Shown: positions 22,818 through 33,182 of the stretch, in pieces | How the letters are laid out: each line of letters begins with the position of its first letter | Numbering within the stretch: the stretch's first letter is position 1 | Assembly (NCBI RefSeq): GCF_900324475.1 | Contig: NZ_LT992502.1 | Location: 1,550,001 to 1,614,000 of the forward strand | Length of the DNA stretch: 64,000 nt | Source of the DNA: Enterobacter bugandensis | GTDB taxonomy: Bacteria > Pseudomonadota > Gammaproteobacteria > Enterobacterales > Enterobacteriaceae | Direction of reading: 5' to 3' | Notes under the pieces: generated by a model | The model's input: only the letters and a program-made list of their open reading frames with translations | Told to the model about the DNA's origin: nothing | Database searches by the model: none | Position numbers and translations under genes: made by a program

Positions 22818-23819
22818 TTAACGCTGTAAAAACGCCTGCCAGTGTTTCACCACGTCCGCCAGCTGTTCGCGGCTCACGTCGAGATGCATCACCAGGCGCA
22901 CGACCGGGGAGGCGTTGATCAGCACGCCACGCGCTTTCATAAATTCACCCAGCGCAGCGGCGTGCTCGTCGCCCACGCGCACAAAAAGCATGTTGGTGTC
23001 GTGACGCATCACGTCCGCGCCGATCTCGCGCAGCTGCGTTGCCATCCACGCGGCGTTGTCATGATCGTCCTTGAGGCGCGCCACGTTATTTTTTAACGCG
23101 TACAGTCCCGCAGCCGCCAGAATGCCCGCCTGACGCATGCCGCCGCCGGTCATTTTACGCCAGCGGTTGGCGCGCTTGATGTAGTCTGCACTGCCGACCA
23201 GCAGCGAACCCACCGGCGTACCCAGCCCTTTTGAGAGGCAAATGGTGAACGAGTCGCAATATTGCGTTATCTCTTTCAGCTCGCAGCCGTACTCCACCAC
23301 GGCGTTGAAAATGCGTGCGCCATCGACGTGCAGGCCGAGCCTGCGCTCGCGAGTGAATTCCCACGCCGCTTTCAGGTATTCGCGCGGCAGCACTTTACCG
23401 TTGTGGGTGTTTTCGAGGCTGAGCAGCCTGGTGCGGGCGAAGTGAATATCGTCAGCTTTGATTTTTGCCGCGACTTTATCCAGCGGCAGGGAGCCGTCCG
23501 GCGCGGCGTCAATCGGCTGCGGCTGGATGCTACCGAGCACCGCCGCGCCGCCAGCTTCGTACAGGTAGTTATGCGCACCCTGGCCGACGATATACTCTTC
23601 GCCGCGCTCGCAGTGGCTGAGCAGCGCCACCAGGTTAGCCTGCGTGCCGGTCGGCAGGAACAGCGCGGCCTCCTTGCCGCTCAGCTCTGCCGCATAGCGC
23701 TGCAGTTCGTTGACCGTCGGGTCATCGCCGTAGACGTCGTCCCCGACCGGGGCGGCCATCATCTCTTCGAGCATGGCGCGGCTCGGGCGGGTAACGGTAT
23801 CACTACGCAAATCAATCAT
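22818..23819 (-). CDS. ltaE: Low-specificity L-threonine aldolase
   Basis: 333 residues, the same length as E. coli LtaE. A PLP-dependent fold-type I aldolase that splits L-threonine and L-allo-threonine to glycine and acetaldehyde. Visible are [34 protein letters not shown] and the PLP lysine in [13 protein letters not shown]. It follows poxB by 38 bases and precedes ybjT by 10. Confidence 0.97.
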   Translation of the reverse strand: MIDLRSDTVTRPSRAMLEEMMAAPVGDDVYGDDPTVNELQRYAAELSGKEAALFLPTGTQANLVALLSHCERGEEYIVGQGAHNYLYEAGGAAVLGSIQPQPIDAAPDGSLPLDKVAAKIKADDIHFARTRLLSLENTHNGKVLPREYLKAAWEFTRERRLGLHVDGARIFNAVVEYGCELKEITQYCDSFTICLSKGLGTPVGSLLVGSADYIKRANRWRKMTGGGMRQAGILAAAGLYALKNNVARLKDDHDNAAWMATQLREIGADVMRHDTNMLFVRVGDEHAAALGEFMKARGVLINASPVVRLVMHLDVSREQLADVVKHWQAFLQR

Positions 23820-23857
23820 TTCACATCCCTTTATTTTAAGAGGTCATGCGAAACGTT

Positions 23858-25576
23858 TTACCTGAGCCAGTTGGTTTTTGCCAGTTCGATCACTTCGTCA
23901 CCGCGCCCGCTGATGATGGCGCGCAGCATGTAGAGGCTAAAACCTTTGGCCTGTTCCAGTTTGATCTGCGGCGGGATCGCCAGCTCTTCTTTGGCGACGA
24001 CGACGTCAACCAGTACCGGACCGTCGATGGAGAAGGCGCGCTGCAGGGCTTCATCCACCTCGGAGGCTTTCTCGACGCGGATGCCGGTGATGCCGCACGC
24101 TTCGGCGATGCGGGCAAAGTTGGTGTCGTGCAGCTCGGTGCCATCCGTGAGATAGCCTCCGGCCTTCATCTCCATCGCCACGAAGCCCAGCACGCTGTTG
24201 TTAAAGACCACGATTTTCAGCGGAAGCTTCATCTGCACCACTGACAGGAAATCCCCCATCAGCATGCTGAACCCGCCGTCGCCGCACATCGCCACGACCT
24301 GACGCTCCGGTGCCGTCGCTTTTGCCCCCAGCGCCTGCGGCATGGCGTTGGCCATTGAGCCGTGGTTGAACGAGCCGAGCAGGCGACGTTTGCCGTTCAT
24401 CTTCAGGTAGCGCGCCGCCCAGACGGTTGGCGTGCCGACGTCGCAGGTAAAAATAGCGTCGTCGTCCGCAAAATGGCTGATCTGCTGCGCCAGATACTGC
24501 GGATGAATGGCTTTGTCGCTCGGTTTGGCGAGGTCGTCCAGCCCCTTGCGCGCGTCGCGGTAGTCGCTCAACGCCTTATCAAGGAATTTGCGGTCGGTTT
24601 TCTCTTCCAGCAGCGGCAGCAGGGCGGCAAGGGTGGATTTAATATCGCCCACCAGCGCCATATCGACCTTGCTGTGCGCGCCGATGCTGGCCGGGTTGAT
24701 ATCAATCTGAATGATTTTGGCGTCCGTCGGGTAGAACGCGCGGTACGGGAACTGGGTGCCGAGCAGGATCAACGTGTCGGCGTTCATCATGGTGTGGAAG
24801 CCGGAAGAAAAACCGATCAGCCCGGTCATGCCCACATCGTACGGGTTATCGTATTCGACGTGCTCTTTGCCGCGCAGGGCGTGGACGATCGGCGCTTTAA
24901 GCTTTCCGGCAAATTCCAGCAGCTCTTTATGCGCGCCCGCACAGCCGCTGCCGCACATCAGGGCGATATTGCTGGAGTAGCGCAGCAGCTGCGCCAGCTT
25001 TTTCAGCTCCTCTTCGGCTGGCGTTACCACCGGCTGCGGAGCGTGATACCAGTGGGTGCTGGCCCCTTCAGGCGCAGCCTTGAGCGCCACGTCTCCCGGG
25101 ATAACGACCACGGAAACGCCACGGTTTAGTACGGCTTTGCGCATGGCGATCGCCAGCACCTGCGGGATCTGCTCCGGGGATGAAACCAGCTCACAGTAGT
25201 GGCTGCATTCACGGAACAGCTCCTGCGGATGCGTCTCCTGAAAATAGCCGCTGCCGATTTCGGAAGAGGGGATATGGGCGGCAATCGCCAGCACCGGCAC
25301 GTGGTTACGGTGACAGTCGAACAGGCCGTTGATCAGATGCAGGTTGCCAGGTCCGCACGAGCCTGCACACACGGCCAGTTCTCCTGTGAGCTGCGCTTCG
25401 GCACCGGCGGCGAAGGCAGCGACCTCCTCATGACGGGTCGGCATCCATTCGATGGTTTTCATCTTGTTCAGGCTGTCGCTAAGCCCGTTCAGGGAATCGC
25501 CGGTCACGCCCCAGATACGTTTTACGCCAGCCTGTTCGAGCGTTTTCGCTATATATGCAGCCACGGTTTGTTTCAT
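23858..25576 (-). CDS. poxB: Pyruvate:ubiquinone oxidoreductase (pyruvate oxidase)
   Basis: 572 residues, full length. A TPP- and FAD-dependent peripheral membrane enzyme that decarboxylates pyruvate to acetate and CO2 and passes electrons to the quinone pool, mainly in stationary phase. Shows the acetolactate-synthase-type layout with the TPP motif [13 protein letters not shown] and the C-terminal segment that mediates lipid activation. A good ribosome site (AGGAGACGG) precedes the ATG. Divergent from the DoxX gene across 151 bp. Confidence 0.97.
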   Translation of the reverse strand: MKQTVAAYIAKTLEQAGVKRIWGVTGDSLNGLSDSLNKMKTIEWMPTRHEEVAAFAAGAEAQLTGELAVCAGSCGPGNLHLINGLFDCHRNHVPVLAIAAHIPSSEIGSGYFQETHPQELFRECSHYCELVSSPEQIPQVLAIAMRKAVLNRGVSVVVIPGDVALKAAPEGASTHWYHAPQPVVTPAEEELKKLAQLLRYSSNIALMCGSGCAGAHKELLEFAGKLKAPIVHALRGKEHVEYDNPYDVGMTGLIGFSSGFHTMMNADTLILLGTQFPYRAFYPTDAKIIQIDINPASIGAHSKVDMALVGDIKSTLAALLPLLEEKTDRKFLDKALSDYRDARKGLDDLAKPSDKAIHPQYLAQQISHFADDDAIFTCDVGTPTVWAARYLKMNGKRRLLGSFNHGSMANAMPQALGAKATAPERQVVAMCGDGGFSMLMGDFLSVVQMKLPLKIVVFNNSVLGFVAMEMKAGGYLTDGTELHDTNFARIAEACGITGIRVEKASEVDEALQRAFSIDGPVLVDVVVAKEELAIPPQIKLEQAKGFSLYMLRAIISGRGDEVIELAKTNWLR

Positions 25577-25727
25577 GGTTGTCCGTCTCCTTTTTGTGAT
25601 ATCGCTTACAAGCTTAGAAGAAAGTCACTGTATTGCCCGTCAAATCCCCCCATTTAAAAGGTGCTTTTCATGCGCCACGCTTCGGCATAATCTGGTGATG
25701 CCTCAGTGAAAACAGGAATAATTTCAA

Positions 25728-26162
25728 ATGGTTAAATCATTGTTAATTGCTGTTAATGAAAAGCTATCGTGCGACGATCTTGGCAAACTCTTGTTACGAC
25801 TTGCCGTCGGTGGGCTGATGCTTTTTCACGGTTTGCATAAGCTGTTTGGTGGCGTGGGCTTTATCAGCGGCATGCTGGTAGAGAAAGGGCTACCGGGATT
25901 TATTGCCTACGGCGTGTTGATTGGCGAAGTGGTGGCACCGATCCTGATTATTGTCGGGCTCTTTACGCGCCCGGCCGCGCTGGTGCTGGCGTTTACGATG
26001 ATCGTGGCATGGCTGATGGTGGGAATGGGTGAAACGTTCGCGCTCGATAAGGTTGGGGCATGGGCGATTGAAAGTCTGGTGTACTTCTTTGTTGGCTCGC
26101 TGGCGGTGGCGTGTTTAGGGGCAGGGCGGTTTGCGTTAGGGAAAGCGCCTGCGTGGCAATAA
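25728..26162 (+). CDS. DoxX-family membrane protein
   Basis: 144 residues with four hydrophobic segments and the DoxX/SURF4-type signature LLLRLAVGGLMLFHGLHKL near the start. Members of this family are inner-membrane proteins, some linked to redox or thiol stress; the role here is unknown. It is absent from this place in E. coli K-12. It diverges from poxB, and its terminator overlaps the leader of CRISPR array 1. Confidence 0.85.
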   Translation: MVKSLLIAVNEKLSCDDLGKLLLRLAVGGLMLFHGLHKLFGGVGFISGMLVEKGLPGFIAYGVLIGEVVAPILIIVGLFTRPAALVLAFTMIVAWLMVGMGETFALDKVGAWAIESLVYFFVGSLAVACLGAGRFALGKAPAWQ

Positions 26163-26181
26163 AGCTGGGTGCTAAAAATAT

Positions 26182-26205
26182 AAGGGTCTCTGGACCCTTT
26201 TTTAT
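26182..26205 (+). terminator. Terminator of the DoxX gene, overlapping the array 1 leader
   Basis: AAGGGTC (26182-26188), TCTG loop, GACCCTT (26193-26199), then TTTTATT. The 3' arm and U-tract are the same bases as the ACCCTTTTTT leader box (26194-26203), so one sequence serves both. Confidence 0.8.
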
Positions 26206-26324
26206 TGGTGGTTTTTAAGTGTTTGATTTTATTAAGCGGAATTATTTGTGATGAAAAAAGGGTTTAAAGGGTATTTTTTAGGGGAATTCTTTATCTGACA
26301 AGGTGATAGGTGTAGATTGTTCCA
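26194..26324 (+). promoter_or_regulatory. Leader of CRISPR array 1
   Basis: AT-rich leader with box ACCCTTTTTT (26194-26203), a perfect match to the IHF consensus (YAANNNNTTGATW) at 26216-26228 and the inverted box AAAAAAGGGT (26254-26263); the first repeat begins 62 bases after the last box. The spacing is the same as in array 2. Confidence 0.75.
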
Positions 26325-26594
26325 GTTCACTGCCGTACAGGCAGCTTAGAAAGCCGGAACAACACCCACGCGCGATCCACAGCCGTTCACTGCCGTACAG
26401 GCAGCTTAGAAAAAGACTCTCCATCGCTTGCTGTATTTTTGGGTGTTCACTGCCGTACAGGCAGCTTAGAAATCCACGATATACGTAAGGGTATTGAACA
26501 TAAGAGTTCACTGCCGTACAGGCAGCTTAGAAAACGACGGCCAGGAGAGAAAGTGCAATTCCTGCAGTTCACTGCCGTACAGGCAGCATGCACA
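26325..26594 (+). CRISPR. CRISPR array 1, type I-F repeat, 4 spacers, remote from cas genes
   Basis: Five 28-bp repeats start at 26325, 26385, 26445, 26506 and 26567, with spacers of 32, 32, 33 and 33 bp. Repeats begin GTTCAC, carry the CTGCC/GGCAG hairpin of type I-F and end TTAGAAA; the last has a divergent 3' end (ATGCACA), marking the distal side. Transcription should run on the + strand from the leader. The repeat is identical to array 2, so the cas6f product encoded about 25 kb away should process it. Confidence 0.97.
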
Positions 26595-26595
26595 A

Positions 26596-26662
26596 CGTAG
26601 GCCGGGTAAACGCAGTGCCACCCGGCAAAAAAGCCCGGTGGCGCTGACGCTTACCGGGCCTA
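26596..26662. repeat. Pair of inverted REP elements (BIME)
   Basis: Two REP hairpins in opposite orientation (about 26596-26625 and 26632-26662), each with the GCCGGGT/ACCCGGC or GCCCGGT/ACCGGGC core, directly between CRISPR array 1 and the hcr stop codon. Confidence 0.85.
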
Positions 26663-26680
26663 CGAACGAACGTTTATTGC

Positions 26681-27649
26681 TTATGCGAGGACCAGATCCC
26701 CCTGCGGGTGGCACGAGCACGCCAGCACGTAACCCTCGGCAATTTCCGCGTCGGACAGCGTCATGGTGCTGGTGACGGTATATTCCCCGGAAACCACTTT
26801 CGTTTTACAGCAGCCGCACACGCCCGCACGGCAGGCCGCGACTACCGGCACCTTGTTGCTTTCCAGCGCTTCCAGCAGCGTGGTGCCCACGCGGCCAAAG
26901 AAGGTCTGTGCGGGCTGCAGTTTGGTGAACTGAATCCCGCTGGTTGCCGCTTCCGCCACCGGCGTGAAGAACTGCTCTTTGAAGAAGCGGGTCACGCCAA
27001 GCGCTCTAACTTCTTTCTCCACGATATCCATGTACGGCGCCGGGCCGCAGGTCATCACGGTACGGTTCGCAATGTCCGGCACGCTTTGCAGCAGCTTGCG
27101 GCTCAGGCGACCGGGCACAAAACCGTGGGTCGCGTTGTGTTCCGCCACCAGCGTCACCGGATAGTTACGCCACTCCTCGGCAAAAATCACATCTTCCGGA
27201 GAGCGCACGCTGAAGATTGTCTGCACGTCGGCCTGCGGGCGGTTCTTCGCCAGCCAGCGGCGCATCGACATGATCGGCGTTACGCCGCAGCCCGCCGCCA
27301 GCAGCAGGAATTTATCGTCTGCCTTGTCGTCACACGTGAAATCCCCCTGCGCGTCAGACAGCCAGATGTAATCCCCGCGCTTCACGTCACGGGTCAGCCA
27401 CTGGGAGCCTGCACCGTCATCAATGCGGCGGATAGTGAGCGTAATGTACTCGCTCACGCCCGGCGTGGAGGAGATCGTATAGGCGCGAAGCGTGTCCGCC
27501 GAGTTGCGAACGCTGACCAGCGCATACTGGCCCGCACGGTACGGATAGTAGTCGTGGCAGAGCAGCGACAGCGTCCACACATCCGGCGTCTCCTGATGGA
27601 TGTGATGAATCTGCATCCGCCACGGACATTGTGAGGTTGGCATGGTCAT
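26681..27649 (-). CDS. hcr: NADH oxidoreductase for the hybrid-cluster protein
   Basis: 322 residues, the same length as E. coli Hcr. An N-terminal FAD-binding/ferredoxin-reductase module (RAYTISSTPGVSEYI, GCGVTPIMSMRRWL) is fused to a C-terminal plant-type 2Fe-2S domain (CRAGVCGCC ... LACSCHP). It passes electrons from NADH to Hcp. Transcribed 10 bases downstream of hcp. Confidence 0.96.
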   Translation of the reverse strand: MTMPTSQCPWRMQIHHIHQETPDVWTLSLLCHDYYPYRAGQYALVSVRNSADTLRAYTISSTPGVSEYITLTIRRIDDGAGSQWLTRDVKRGDYIWLSDAQGDFTCDDKADDKFLLLAAGCGVTPIMSMRRWLAKNRPQADVQTIFSVRSPEDVIFAEEWRNYPVTLVAEHNATHGFVPGRLSRKLLQSVPDIANRTVMTCGPAPYMDIVEKEVRALGVTRFFKEQFFTPVAEAATSGIQFTKLQPAQTFFGRVGTTLLEALESNKVPVVAACRAGVCGCCKTKVVSGEYTVTSTMTLSDAEIAEGYVLACSCHPQGDLVLA

Positions 27650-27659
27650 GAATCGCTCC

Positions 27660-29312
27660 TTACGCGCTCAGCAGTTGCTTCATATCATCTTCAACGTTGG
27701 TCACGGAACGCAGACCGAATTTCTCGTTCAGCACCGCCAGCAGGTCCGGCGTCAGGAAGCCTGGCGCGGTCGGGCCGGTTACGATGTTGGTCACGCCGAG
27801 AGAAAGCAGGGTCAACAGAATGACGATCGCTTTCTGCTCGAACCAGGAGAGCACCAGCGACAGCGGCAGATCGTTCACGCCGCAGCCGAGTTTTTCCGCC
27901 AGCGTGACCGCCAGAATGATGGCCGAGTAAGCATCGTTGCACTGGCCTGCATCAATCAGGCGCGGCAGGCCTTCGATGTTGCCGAAGTCCAGCTTGTTGA
28001 AACGGTATTTACCGCACGCCAGGGTCAGGATCAGGCAATCATCCGGCACGCTGGTGGCGAAATCGGTGAAGTAGTTACGCTCGCCGCGCGCGCCGTCGCA
28101 TCCCCCAACGAGGAAGATGTGGCGCAGCTTTTCACGGCTGACGAGGTCAATCAGAGAATCTGCCGCACCCAGCAGCGTTTCGCGACCGAAGCCAACGGTG
28201 ATCAGATGTTCGATTTCGCTGTACGGGAAGCCCGCCATCTGCTGCGCCTGCTCAATAACCGGACCGAAATCGTCGCCTTCAAGGTGGCTCACGCCCGGCC
28301 AGCCGACGATGCTGCGGGTCCAGATGCGGTCGTCATACGCGCCCACGGTAGGGTCAATGATGCAGTTGGAGGTCATCACGATAGGGCCAGGGAAGCGGGC
28401 GAACTCTACCTGCTGATTCTGCCAGCCGCTGCCGTAGTTACCCGCCAGATGCTTGAACTTACGCAGTTCCGGGTAGCCGTGGGCGGGCAGCATTTCGCCG
28501 TGGGTATAGACGTTAACGCCGGTGCCTTCGGTCTGCTTCAGCAGGTTGTAGAGATCTTTCAGGTCGTGGCCGGAAATCAGGATGCATTTGCCTTCGGTCG
28601 CTTTGACGTTGACCTGCGTCGGGGTCGGATGACCGTAGGTGCTGGTTTCACCGGCATCCAGAATGCTCATGACCTTGAAGTTCATCTGGCCGATTTCCAT
28701 TGCGCACTCGAGCAGGGCGTTCATGTCGGAAGGCCAGGTGCCGAGCCACGCCATAATTTTGTGGTACTGGGCGTAAATGTCGTTATCTGACTTCCCGAGA
28801 ACGTGCGCGTGTTCCATATAGGCCGCTGCACCTTTCAGGCCGTACAGGCACAGCAGACGCAGGCCGAGGATGTTCTCGCCGATCGCCGCTTTGTCCTTAT
28901 TAGGGGTAAATTCTGCGGCCTGGCGCTGTAGCTCGCCCAGGTCGTCGCTCACCAGCTGAAGCTCCGCCATTGGGTTGTCCACGCGGGCACTGGTATCGGC
29001 ATTCAGGCACTGCGCTTTCAAAGCTTCGCGCAGGGCAATCGCTTCGCGGGCATAGCCGACGATGCGCGGAGAATCGAAGTTGACGTTAGTAAGCGTGGAG
29101 AAAAACGCGCGCGGCGCGAAGCTGTCGACGTAATGGTCGACGATGCCGTATTCACGGGCTTTGAAGGCCCAGGCGGAAAGACCATGCAGGGCGGCTATCA
29201 GCAGATCCTGCAGGTCTGATGTTTCTGCGGTTTTACCGCACATACCCTGCGCGTAAGAGCAGCCATTGCCTGCCGGGGTACGGATGGTTTGTTCACATTG
29301 CACACAAAACAT
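27660..29312 (-). CDS. hcp: Hybrid-cluster protein (hydroxylamine/NO reductase)
   Basis: 550 residues from ATG 29312, preceded by AGGTG; a GTG two codons upstream is less likely because the family starts MFCVQCEQ. N-terminal cysteines C3, C6, C18 and C25 bind an iron-sulfur cluster; further Cys/Glu/His ligands of the hybrid 4Fe-2S-2O cluster lie in the conserved C-terminal domains. It acts on NO under anaerobic nitrosative stress together with Hcr. It is unrelated to the T6SS Hcp at 40.6 kb. Confidence 0.96.
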   Translation of the reverse strand: MFCVQCEQTIRTPAGNGCSYAQGMCGKTAETSDLQDLLIAALHGLSAWAFKAREYGIVDHYVDSFAPRAFFSTLTNVNFDSPRIVGYAREAIALREALKAQCLNADTSARVDNPMAELQLVSDDLGELQRQAAEFTPNKDKAAIGENILGLRLLCLYGLKGAAAYMEHAHVLGKSDNDIYAQYHKIMAWLGTWPSDMNALLECAMEIGQMNFKVMSILDAGETSTYGHPTPTQVNVKATEGKCILISGHDLKDLYNLLKQTEGTGVNVYTHGEMLPAHGYPELRKFKHLAGNYGSGWQNQQVEFARFPGPIVMTSNCIIDPTVGAYDDRIWTRSIVGWPGVSHLEGDDFGPVIEQAQQMAGFPYSEIEHLITVGFGRETLLGAADSLIDLVSREKLRHIFLVGGCDGARGERNYFTDFATSVPDDCLILTLACGKYRFNKLDFGNIEGLPRLIDAGQCNDAYSAIILAVTLAEKLGCGVNDLPLSLVLSWFEQKAIVILLTLLSLGVTNIVTGPTAPGFLTPDLLAVLNEKFGLRSVTNVEDDMKQLLSA

Positions 29313-29326
29313 AATCACACCTGTAA

Positions 29327-29422
29327 AAGTTATATTTAATATACATGTTTAAGGGTATGCCTGTGCCAGAACGGTGAAAAGAGCTTTCTGCGACAAAATA
29401 GAGGGAGATTGATTTAGCGCAA
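29327..29422 (-). promoter_or_regulatory. hcp promoter region with candidate NsrR and FNR sites
   Basis: An 11-1-11 imperfect palindrome at 29327-29349 fits the NsrR operator pattern (each half about 8 of 11 to consensus). An FNR-like TTGAT-N4-CGCAA lies at 29409-29422, 70-80 bp upstream. This agrees with the known E. coli hcp promoter, where one distant FNR site activates and NsrR represses. Sequence match only. Confidence 0.55.
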
Positions 29423-29456
29423 TTTTGGCGGCAGGAGCCCTACCGCCACAGAGGTA

Positions 29457-30356
29457 TCAGGCAGAGAAAAACGCCATCAGGACGGGAACCAGCAGGCTCA
29501 AAATAAAGCCGTGAACGATGGCTGCGGGCACCATCTCCAGCCCGCCCGAACGCTGGAGGACCGGCAGGGTAAAGTCCATCGACGTGGCGCCGCACAGGCC
29601 CAGTGCCGTCGAGCGGCTGCGGCGAACCAGACCCGGGATCAGCATGATGGCAATCAGCTCTCGAGCCAGATCGTTAAAGAAGGCAGCGCTGCCGATCACC
29701 GGGCCGAAGGATTCGGTCAGCAGAATACCGGAGAGAGAGTACCAGCCAAACCCGGAGGCCATCGCCAGGCCGGTTTTTAGCGGCAGATCGAGAATAAAGG
29801 CATTAATCACGCCCGCGACCATGGAGCTGACGACAACCATAACGGCAACGATCATTCCCCGACGGTTCAGGACGATCTGTTTCAGCGTCATACCGTTATT
29901 TCGCAGCTGAATACCAATCAGGAACAGCAGGAAGATCAGGGTATATTCGCTGGCGTCCGTCGCGTGCTGCAAAAATGTCCATCCGGTAAGGCCCAGAAGA
30001 AATCCAAGCACCACGACGCCGCAGAGCTTTAATGATTCCAGCGCCATTGCAATTCGGGAGGGAAGCTTTTCCTGGTGGTGATTATTTTTCCACGGAATAG
30101 TGCGTTCCAGCCACAGCAGGGCGGCAATATTGCACAGCAAAATAACCACCACGGTGACCGCAGAATAATGCAGGATGGAAAGTAAATTTGTCGCCAGATT
30201 ATCCAGGAAGGCCAGGCTGATCCCCATAAAGAACAGAATGACGTAAACAATCCAGCTGAGAAAACGGTTAATAAGCTTTAAGGCCGATTCATGACGCAGC
30301 GGAATAAGATAGCCCACAATCAGGGGCAGCAGAATAATGAGGAGTCCTGAAAACAT
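29457..30356 (-). CDS. lysO: L-lysine exporter LysO (YbjE)
   Basis: 299 residues with about eight hydrophobic segments, closely resembling E. coli LysO. Family landmarks include FGWYSLSGILLTESFGPVIGSAAFFNDLARELIAI and GLCGATSMDFTLPVLQR. An inner-membrane exporter of lysine and the toxic analogue thialysine; ArgP controls it in E. coli. Stands alone between hcp and aqpZ. Confidence 0.95.
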   Translation of the reverse strand: MFSGLLIILLPLIVGYLIPLRHESALKLINRFLSWIVYVILFFMGISLAFLDNLATNLLSILHYSAVTVVVILLCNIAALLWLERTIPWKNNHHQEKLPSRIAMALESLKLCGVVVLGFLLGLTGWTFLQHATDASEYTLIFLLFLIGIQLRNNGMTLKQIVLNRRGMIVAVMVVVSSMVAGVINAFILDLPLKTGLAMASGFGWYSLSGILLTESFGPVIGSAAFFNDLARELIAIMLIPGLVRRSRSTALGLCGATSMDFTLPVLQRSGGLEMVPAAIVHGFILSLLVPVLMAFFSA

Positions 30357-30436
30357 GAACAGCCGGTCCTTTTGAGTTTCTGTTAAGCGCCAGAGACACT
30401 ACCCAATAAAGGCTGCTCAGTAAAGCGGCAAAAGAA

Positions 30437-30527
30437 AGCCGGGCGGCGGCTGCGCCTTACCCGGCTTGTGTCTATGTGGGGGTGCGGCCTGTTGCCCTCA
30501 CCCCGACCCTCTCCCACGGGGAGAGGG
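30437..30527. repeat. REP-type palindromes between lysO and aqpZ
   Basis: A REP hairpin with GCCGGGCGGCGGCTGCGCC and ACCCGGC (about 30437-30467) is followed by CCCTCTCCC/GGGAGAGGG (30507-30527), which starts just after the aqpZ stop on the minus strand and may protect its mRNA end. Confidence 0.75.
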
Positions 30528-30536
30528 AGGGAAAGA

Positions 30537-31232
30537 TTAATCGCGTTTTTCCAGCAGAGTGCGGTACAGCACGCCGCCCAGAATACCGCCGACGATCGGC
30601 ATCACCCAGAACAGCCACAGCTGCTCAAGCGCCCAGCCGCCCTGGAAAATGGCGACGGCGGTGCTGCGCGCCGGGTTAACGGAGGTGTTGGTCACCGGAA
30701 TGGAGATCAGGTGGATCAGCGTCAGCGCCAGACCAATGGCGATGGGCGCGAAGCCTGCAGGCGCGTGTTTGTCGGTTGCACCGTGGATCACCAGCAGGAA
30801 GCCTGCGGTCAGTACAATTTCAATTACAATGGCAGAAAGCATGGAATAACCGCCCGGAGAGTGTTCGCCGAAGCCGTTAGAGGCGAAGCCGCTGGCCGCC
30901 GCGTCAAAGCCTGCTTTACCGCTGGCAATGACGTACAGCACGCCCGCCGCAATAATACCGCCAACCACCTGCGCCACGATGTAGCCAATAACCTCTTTCG
31001 CCGGGAAACGTCCGCCCGCCCATAAGCCTAATGTCACCGCCGGGTTAAAATGACCGCCGGAAGTATGCCCCACGGCGAAAGCCATGGTTAATACGGTTAA
31101 GCCAAATGCCAGCGCGACGCCGACAAAACCAATACCTAATTCCGGGAATGCTGCTGCCAGAACGGCGCTACCGCAGCCACCAAATACCAGCCAGAATGTA
31201 CCAAAGCATTCTGCTGCCAATTTTCTAAACAT
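30537..31232 (-). CDS. aqpZ: Aquaporin Z
   Basis: 231 residues from ATG 31232, behind GAGGTGG; eight further in-frame upstream codons are not family-like. Six membrane helices and two half-helices carrying the NPA boxes (HFNPAVT and VNPARS), with the selectivity-filter arginine after the second. A tetrameric inner-membrane water channel. Confidence 0.96.
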   Translation of the reverse strand: MFRKLAAECFGTFWLVFGGCGSAVLAAAFPELGIGFVGVALAFGLTVLTMAFAVGHTSGGHFNPAVTLGLWAGGRFPAKEVIGYIVAQVVGGIIAAGVLYVIASGKAGFDAAASGFASNGFGEHSPGGYSMLSAIVIEIVLTAGFLLVIHGATDKHAPAGFAPIAIGLALTLIHLISIPVTNTSVNPARSTAVAIFQGGWALEQLWLFWVMPIVGGILGGVLYRTLLEKRD

Positions 31233-31523
31233 AACCACCTCAAAATAATTTTCCACGCGTTTTCCCGCGCGCGGGATATATCGCCATAAAGGGATGACGA
31301 CTCAAAGAGCCCGTATTTTAAAAACCAACAACATCCCTTCGCCACTTAAATAAATTCGGTTAATTTGATTTAAGGCAATGTGATGTTAATCCTTGTTCAA
31401 ATCAGCGGTAAATAGAGCATAGTTCAAATCCCGCAAGGGTGAATGTTCTGCTGTCGTGCCAGGGTTCCTGCCGCTATACTGCTGATAACTTAAAGGAAAA
31501 AGTGATCATTTCGCGGGGGATTT
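31233..31523. other. Divergent aqpZ/ybjD intergenic region
   Basis: 291 bp, AT-rich, holding the two divergent promoters. I see no reliable operator or small gene. Confidence 0.4.
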
Positions 31524-33182
31524 ATGCTTCTCGAACGTGTGGAAATTGTCGGGTTTCGCGGTATTAACCGCCTGTCGCTGCAGCTGGAGCAGAACAACGT
31601 CCTGATCGGCGAGAACGCGTGGGGTAAGTCCAGCCTGCTGGATGCGCTGACGCTGCTGCTTTCACCCGAAGACAAGCTGTATCACTTCGCCCACGATGAT
31701 TTCTGGTTCCCGCCCGGCGATATCGCGGGCCGCGAGAAGCACCTGCATATCATCCTGACGTTCCGTGAATCTGAACCCGGCCGTCACCGCGTGCGTCGCT
31801 TCCGCCCGCTGTCGCCCTGCTGGGTGCCCTGCGACGACGGTTTCCACCGGATTTTCTATCGGCTGGAAGGTGAGATGGCGGAAAACGAGGGGGTACTGAC
31901 CCTGCGTGAATTCCTCGATGAGAAAGCCAACCCGATTCCGCTGGAGAATATCGACGATCTGGCGCGTCACCTTATCCGCCTGACGCCGGTGTTACGCCTG
32001 CGCGATGCGCGCTTTATGCGCCGTATTCGTAACGGCACCGTACCGAATATGCCGGAGGTGGAAGTCACCGCCCGCGAGCTGGATTTCCTGGCGCGAGAGC
32101 TGGTGTCGCGTCCGCAAAACCTCACCGATGGTCAAATTCGTCAGGGGCTGTCGGCGATGGTGCAACTGCTGGAGCACTATTTTTCCGAGCAGGGCACCTC
32201 GGAGTCGCGCCATCGTTTGATGCGCCGCCGTTCTCATGATGAACAGCGCAGCTGGCGCTATCTCGACATCATCAACCGGATGATCGACCGGCCCGGCGGG
32301 CGTACCCATCGGGTGATTTTGCTGGGGCTGTTTTCAACGCTTCTGCAGGCGAAGGGCACCGTGCGTCTTGACCGGGATGCCCGCCCGCTGCTGCTGGTGG
32401 AAGATCCGGAAACGCGACTGCACCCCATCATGCTCTCCGTGGCGTGGCACCTGCTGAATCTGTTGCCGCTCCAGCGGATTACCACCACCAACTCCGGTGA
32501 GCTGCTATCGCTGACGCCGGTGGAGCACATCTGCCGTCTGGTGCGCGAGTCCTCCCGCGTATCCGCATACCGCCTCGGACCCGGCGGGATGAACGCCGAA
32601 GACGGGCGGCGAATCGCGTTTCATATACGCTTTAATCGCGCCTCGTCGCTCTTCGCCCGCTGCTGGCTGCTGGTGGAAGGGGAAACGGAGACCTGGGTCA
32701 TCAACGAACTGGCGCGCCAGTGCGGCCACCATTTTGATGCGGAAGGCATCAAGGTGATTGAATTCGCCCAGTCGGGACTCAAGCCGCTGATCAAATTTGC
32801 CCGCCGAATGGGAATTGAATGGCATGTGCTGGTGGACGGCGACGAGGCGGGGAAAAAATATGCCTCAACCGTGCGCAGCCTGCTGAACAACGAGCGGGAA
32901 GAAGAACGGGACCATTTAACGATGCTGCCCGCGATGGACATGGAGCATTTTATGTACCGTCAGGGCTTTGACGACGTATTCCACCGCATTGCGATGGTGC
33001 CGGTCGACGTCCCGATGAACATGCGGCGCGTGATCGCCAAAGCTATTCACCGTTCGTCGAAACCGGACTTAGCCATTGAAGTGGCGACGGAAGCGGGAAG
33101 GCGGGGCGTAGAGGCGGTTCCGACCCTGCTGCGGAAAATGTTCTCCCGCGTGCTGTGGCTGGCACGCGGAAGGGCGGATTAA
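31524..33182 (+). CDS. ybjD: OLD-family ATP-dependent endonuclease YbjD
   Basis: 552 residues. An N-terminal ABC-type ATPase starts with RVEIVGFRGINRLSLQLE and Walker A GENAWGKSSLLD (about 28-38). The late ATPase motif LLLVEDPETRLHP is followed by a C-terminal TOPRIM nuclease domain (CWLLVEGETETWVINELARQC, HVLVDGDEAGKKY). OLD-family proteins nick or cut DNA and some act against phage; the role of YbjD is not settled. The 3' end overlaps convergent ybjX by 4 bases. Confidence 0.93.
   Translation: MLLERVEIVGFRGINRLSLQLEQNNVLIGENAWGKSSLLDALTLLLSPEDKLYHFAHDDFWFPPGDIAGREKHLHIILTFRESEPGRHRVRRFRPLSPCWVPCDDGFHRIFYRLEGEMAENEGVLTLREFLDEKANPIPLENIDDLARHLIRLTPVLRLRDARFMRRIRNGTVPNMPEVEVTARELDFLARELVSRPQNLTDGQIRQGLSAMVQLLEHYFSEQGTSESRHRLMRRRSHDEQRSWRYLDIINRMIDRPGGRTHRVILLGLFSTLLQAKGTVRLDRDARPLLLVEDPETRLHPIMLSVAWHLLNLLPLQRITTTNSGELLSLTPVEHICRLVRESSRVSAYRLGPGGMNAEDGRRIAFHIRFNRASSLFARCWLLVEGETETWVINELARQCGHHFDAEGIKVIEFAQSGLKPLIKFARRMGIEWHVLVDGDEAGKKYASTVRSLLNNEREEERDHLTMLPAMDMEHFMYRQGFDDVFHRIAMVPVDVPMNMRRVIAKAIHRSSKPDLAIEVATEAGRRGVEAVPTLLRKMFSRVLWLARGRAD

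Noticed and set aside
27642..28790. Long open frame antisense to hcp
   Set aside because: Shadow of a GC-rich, strongly codon-biased gene; no family features and hcp is unambiguous.
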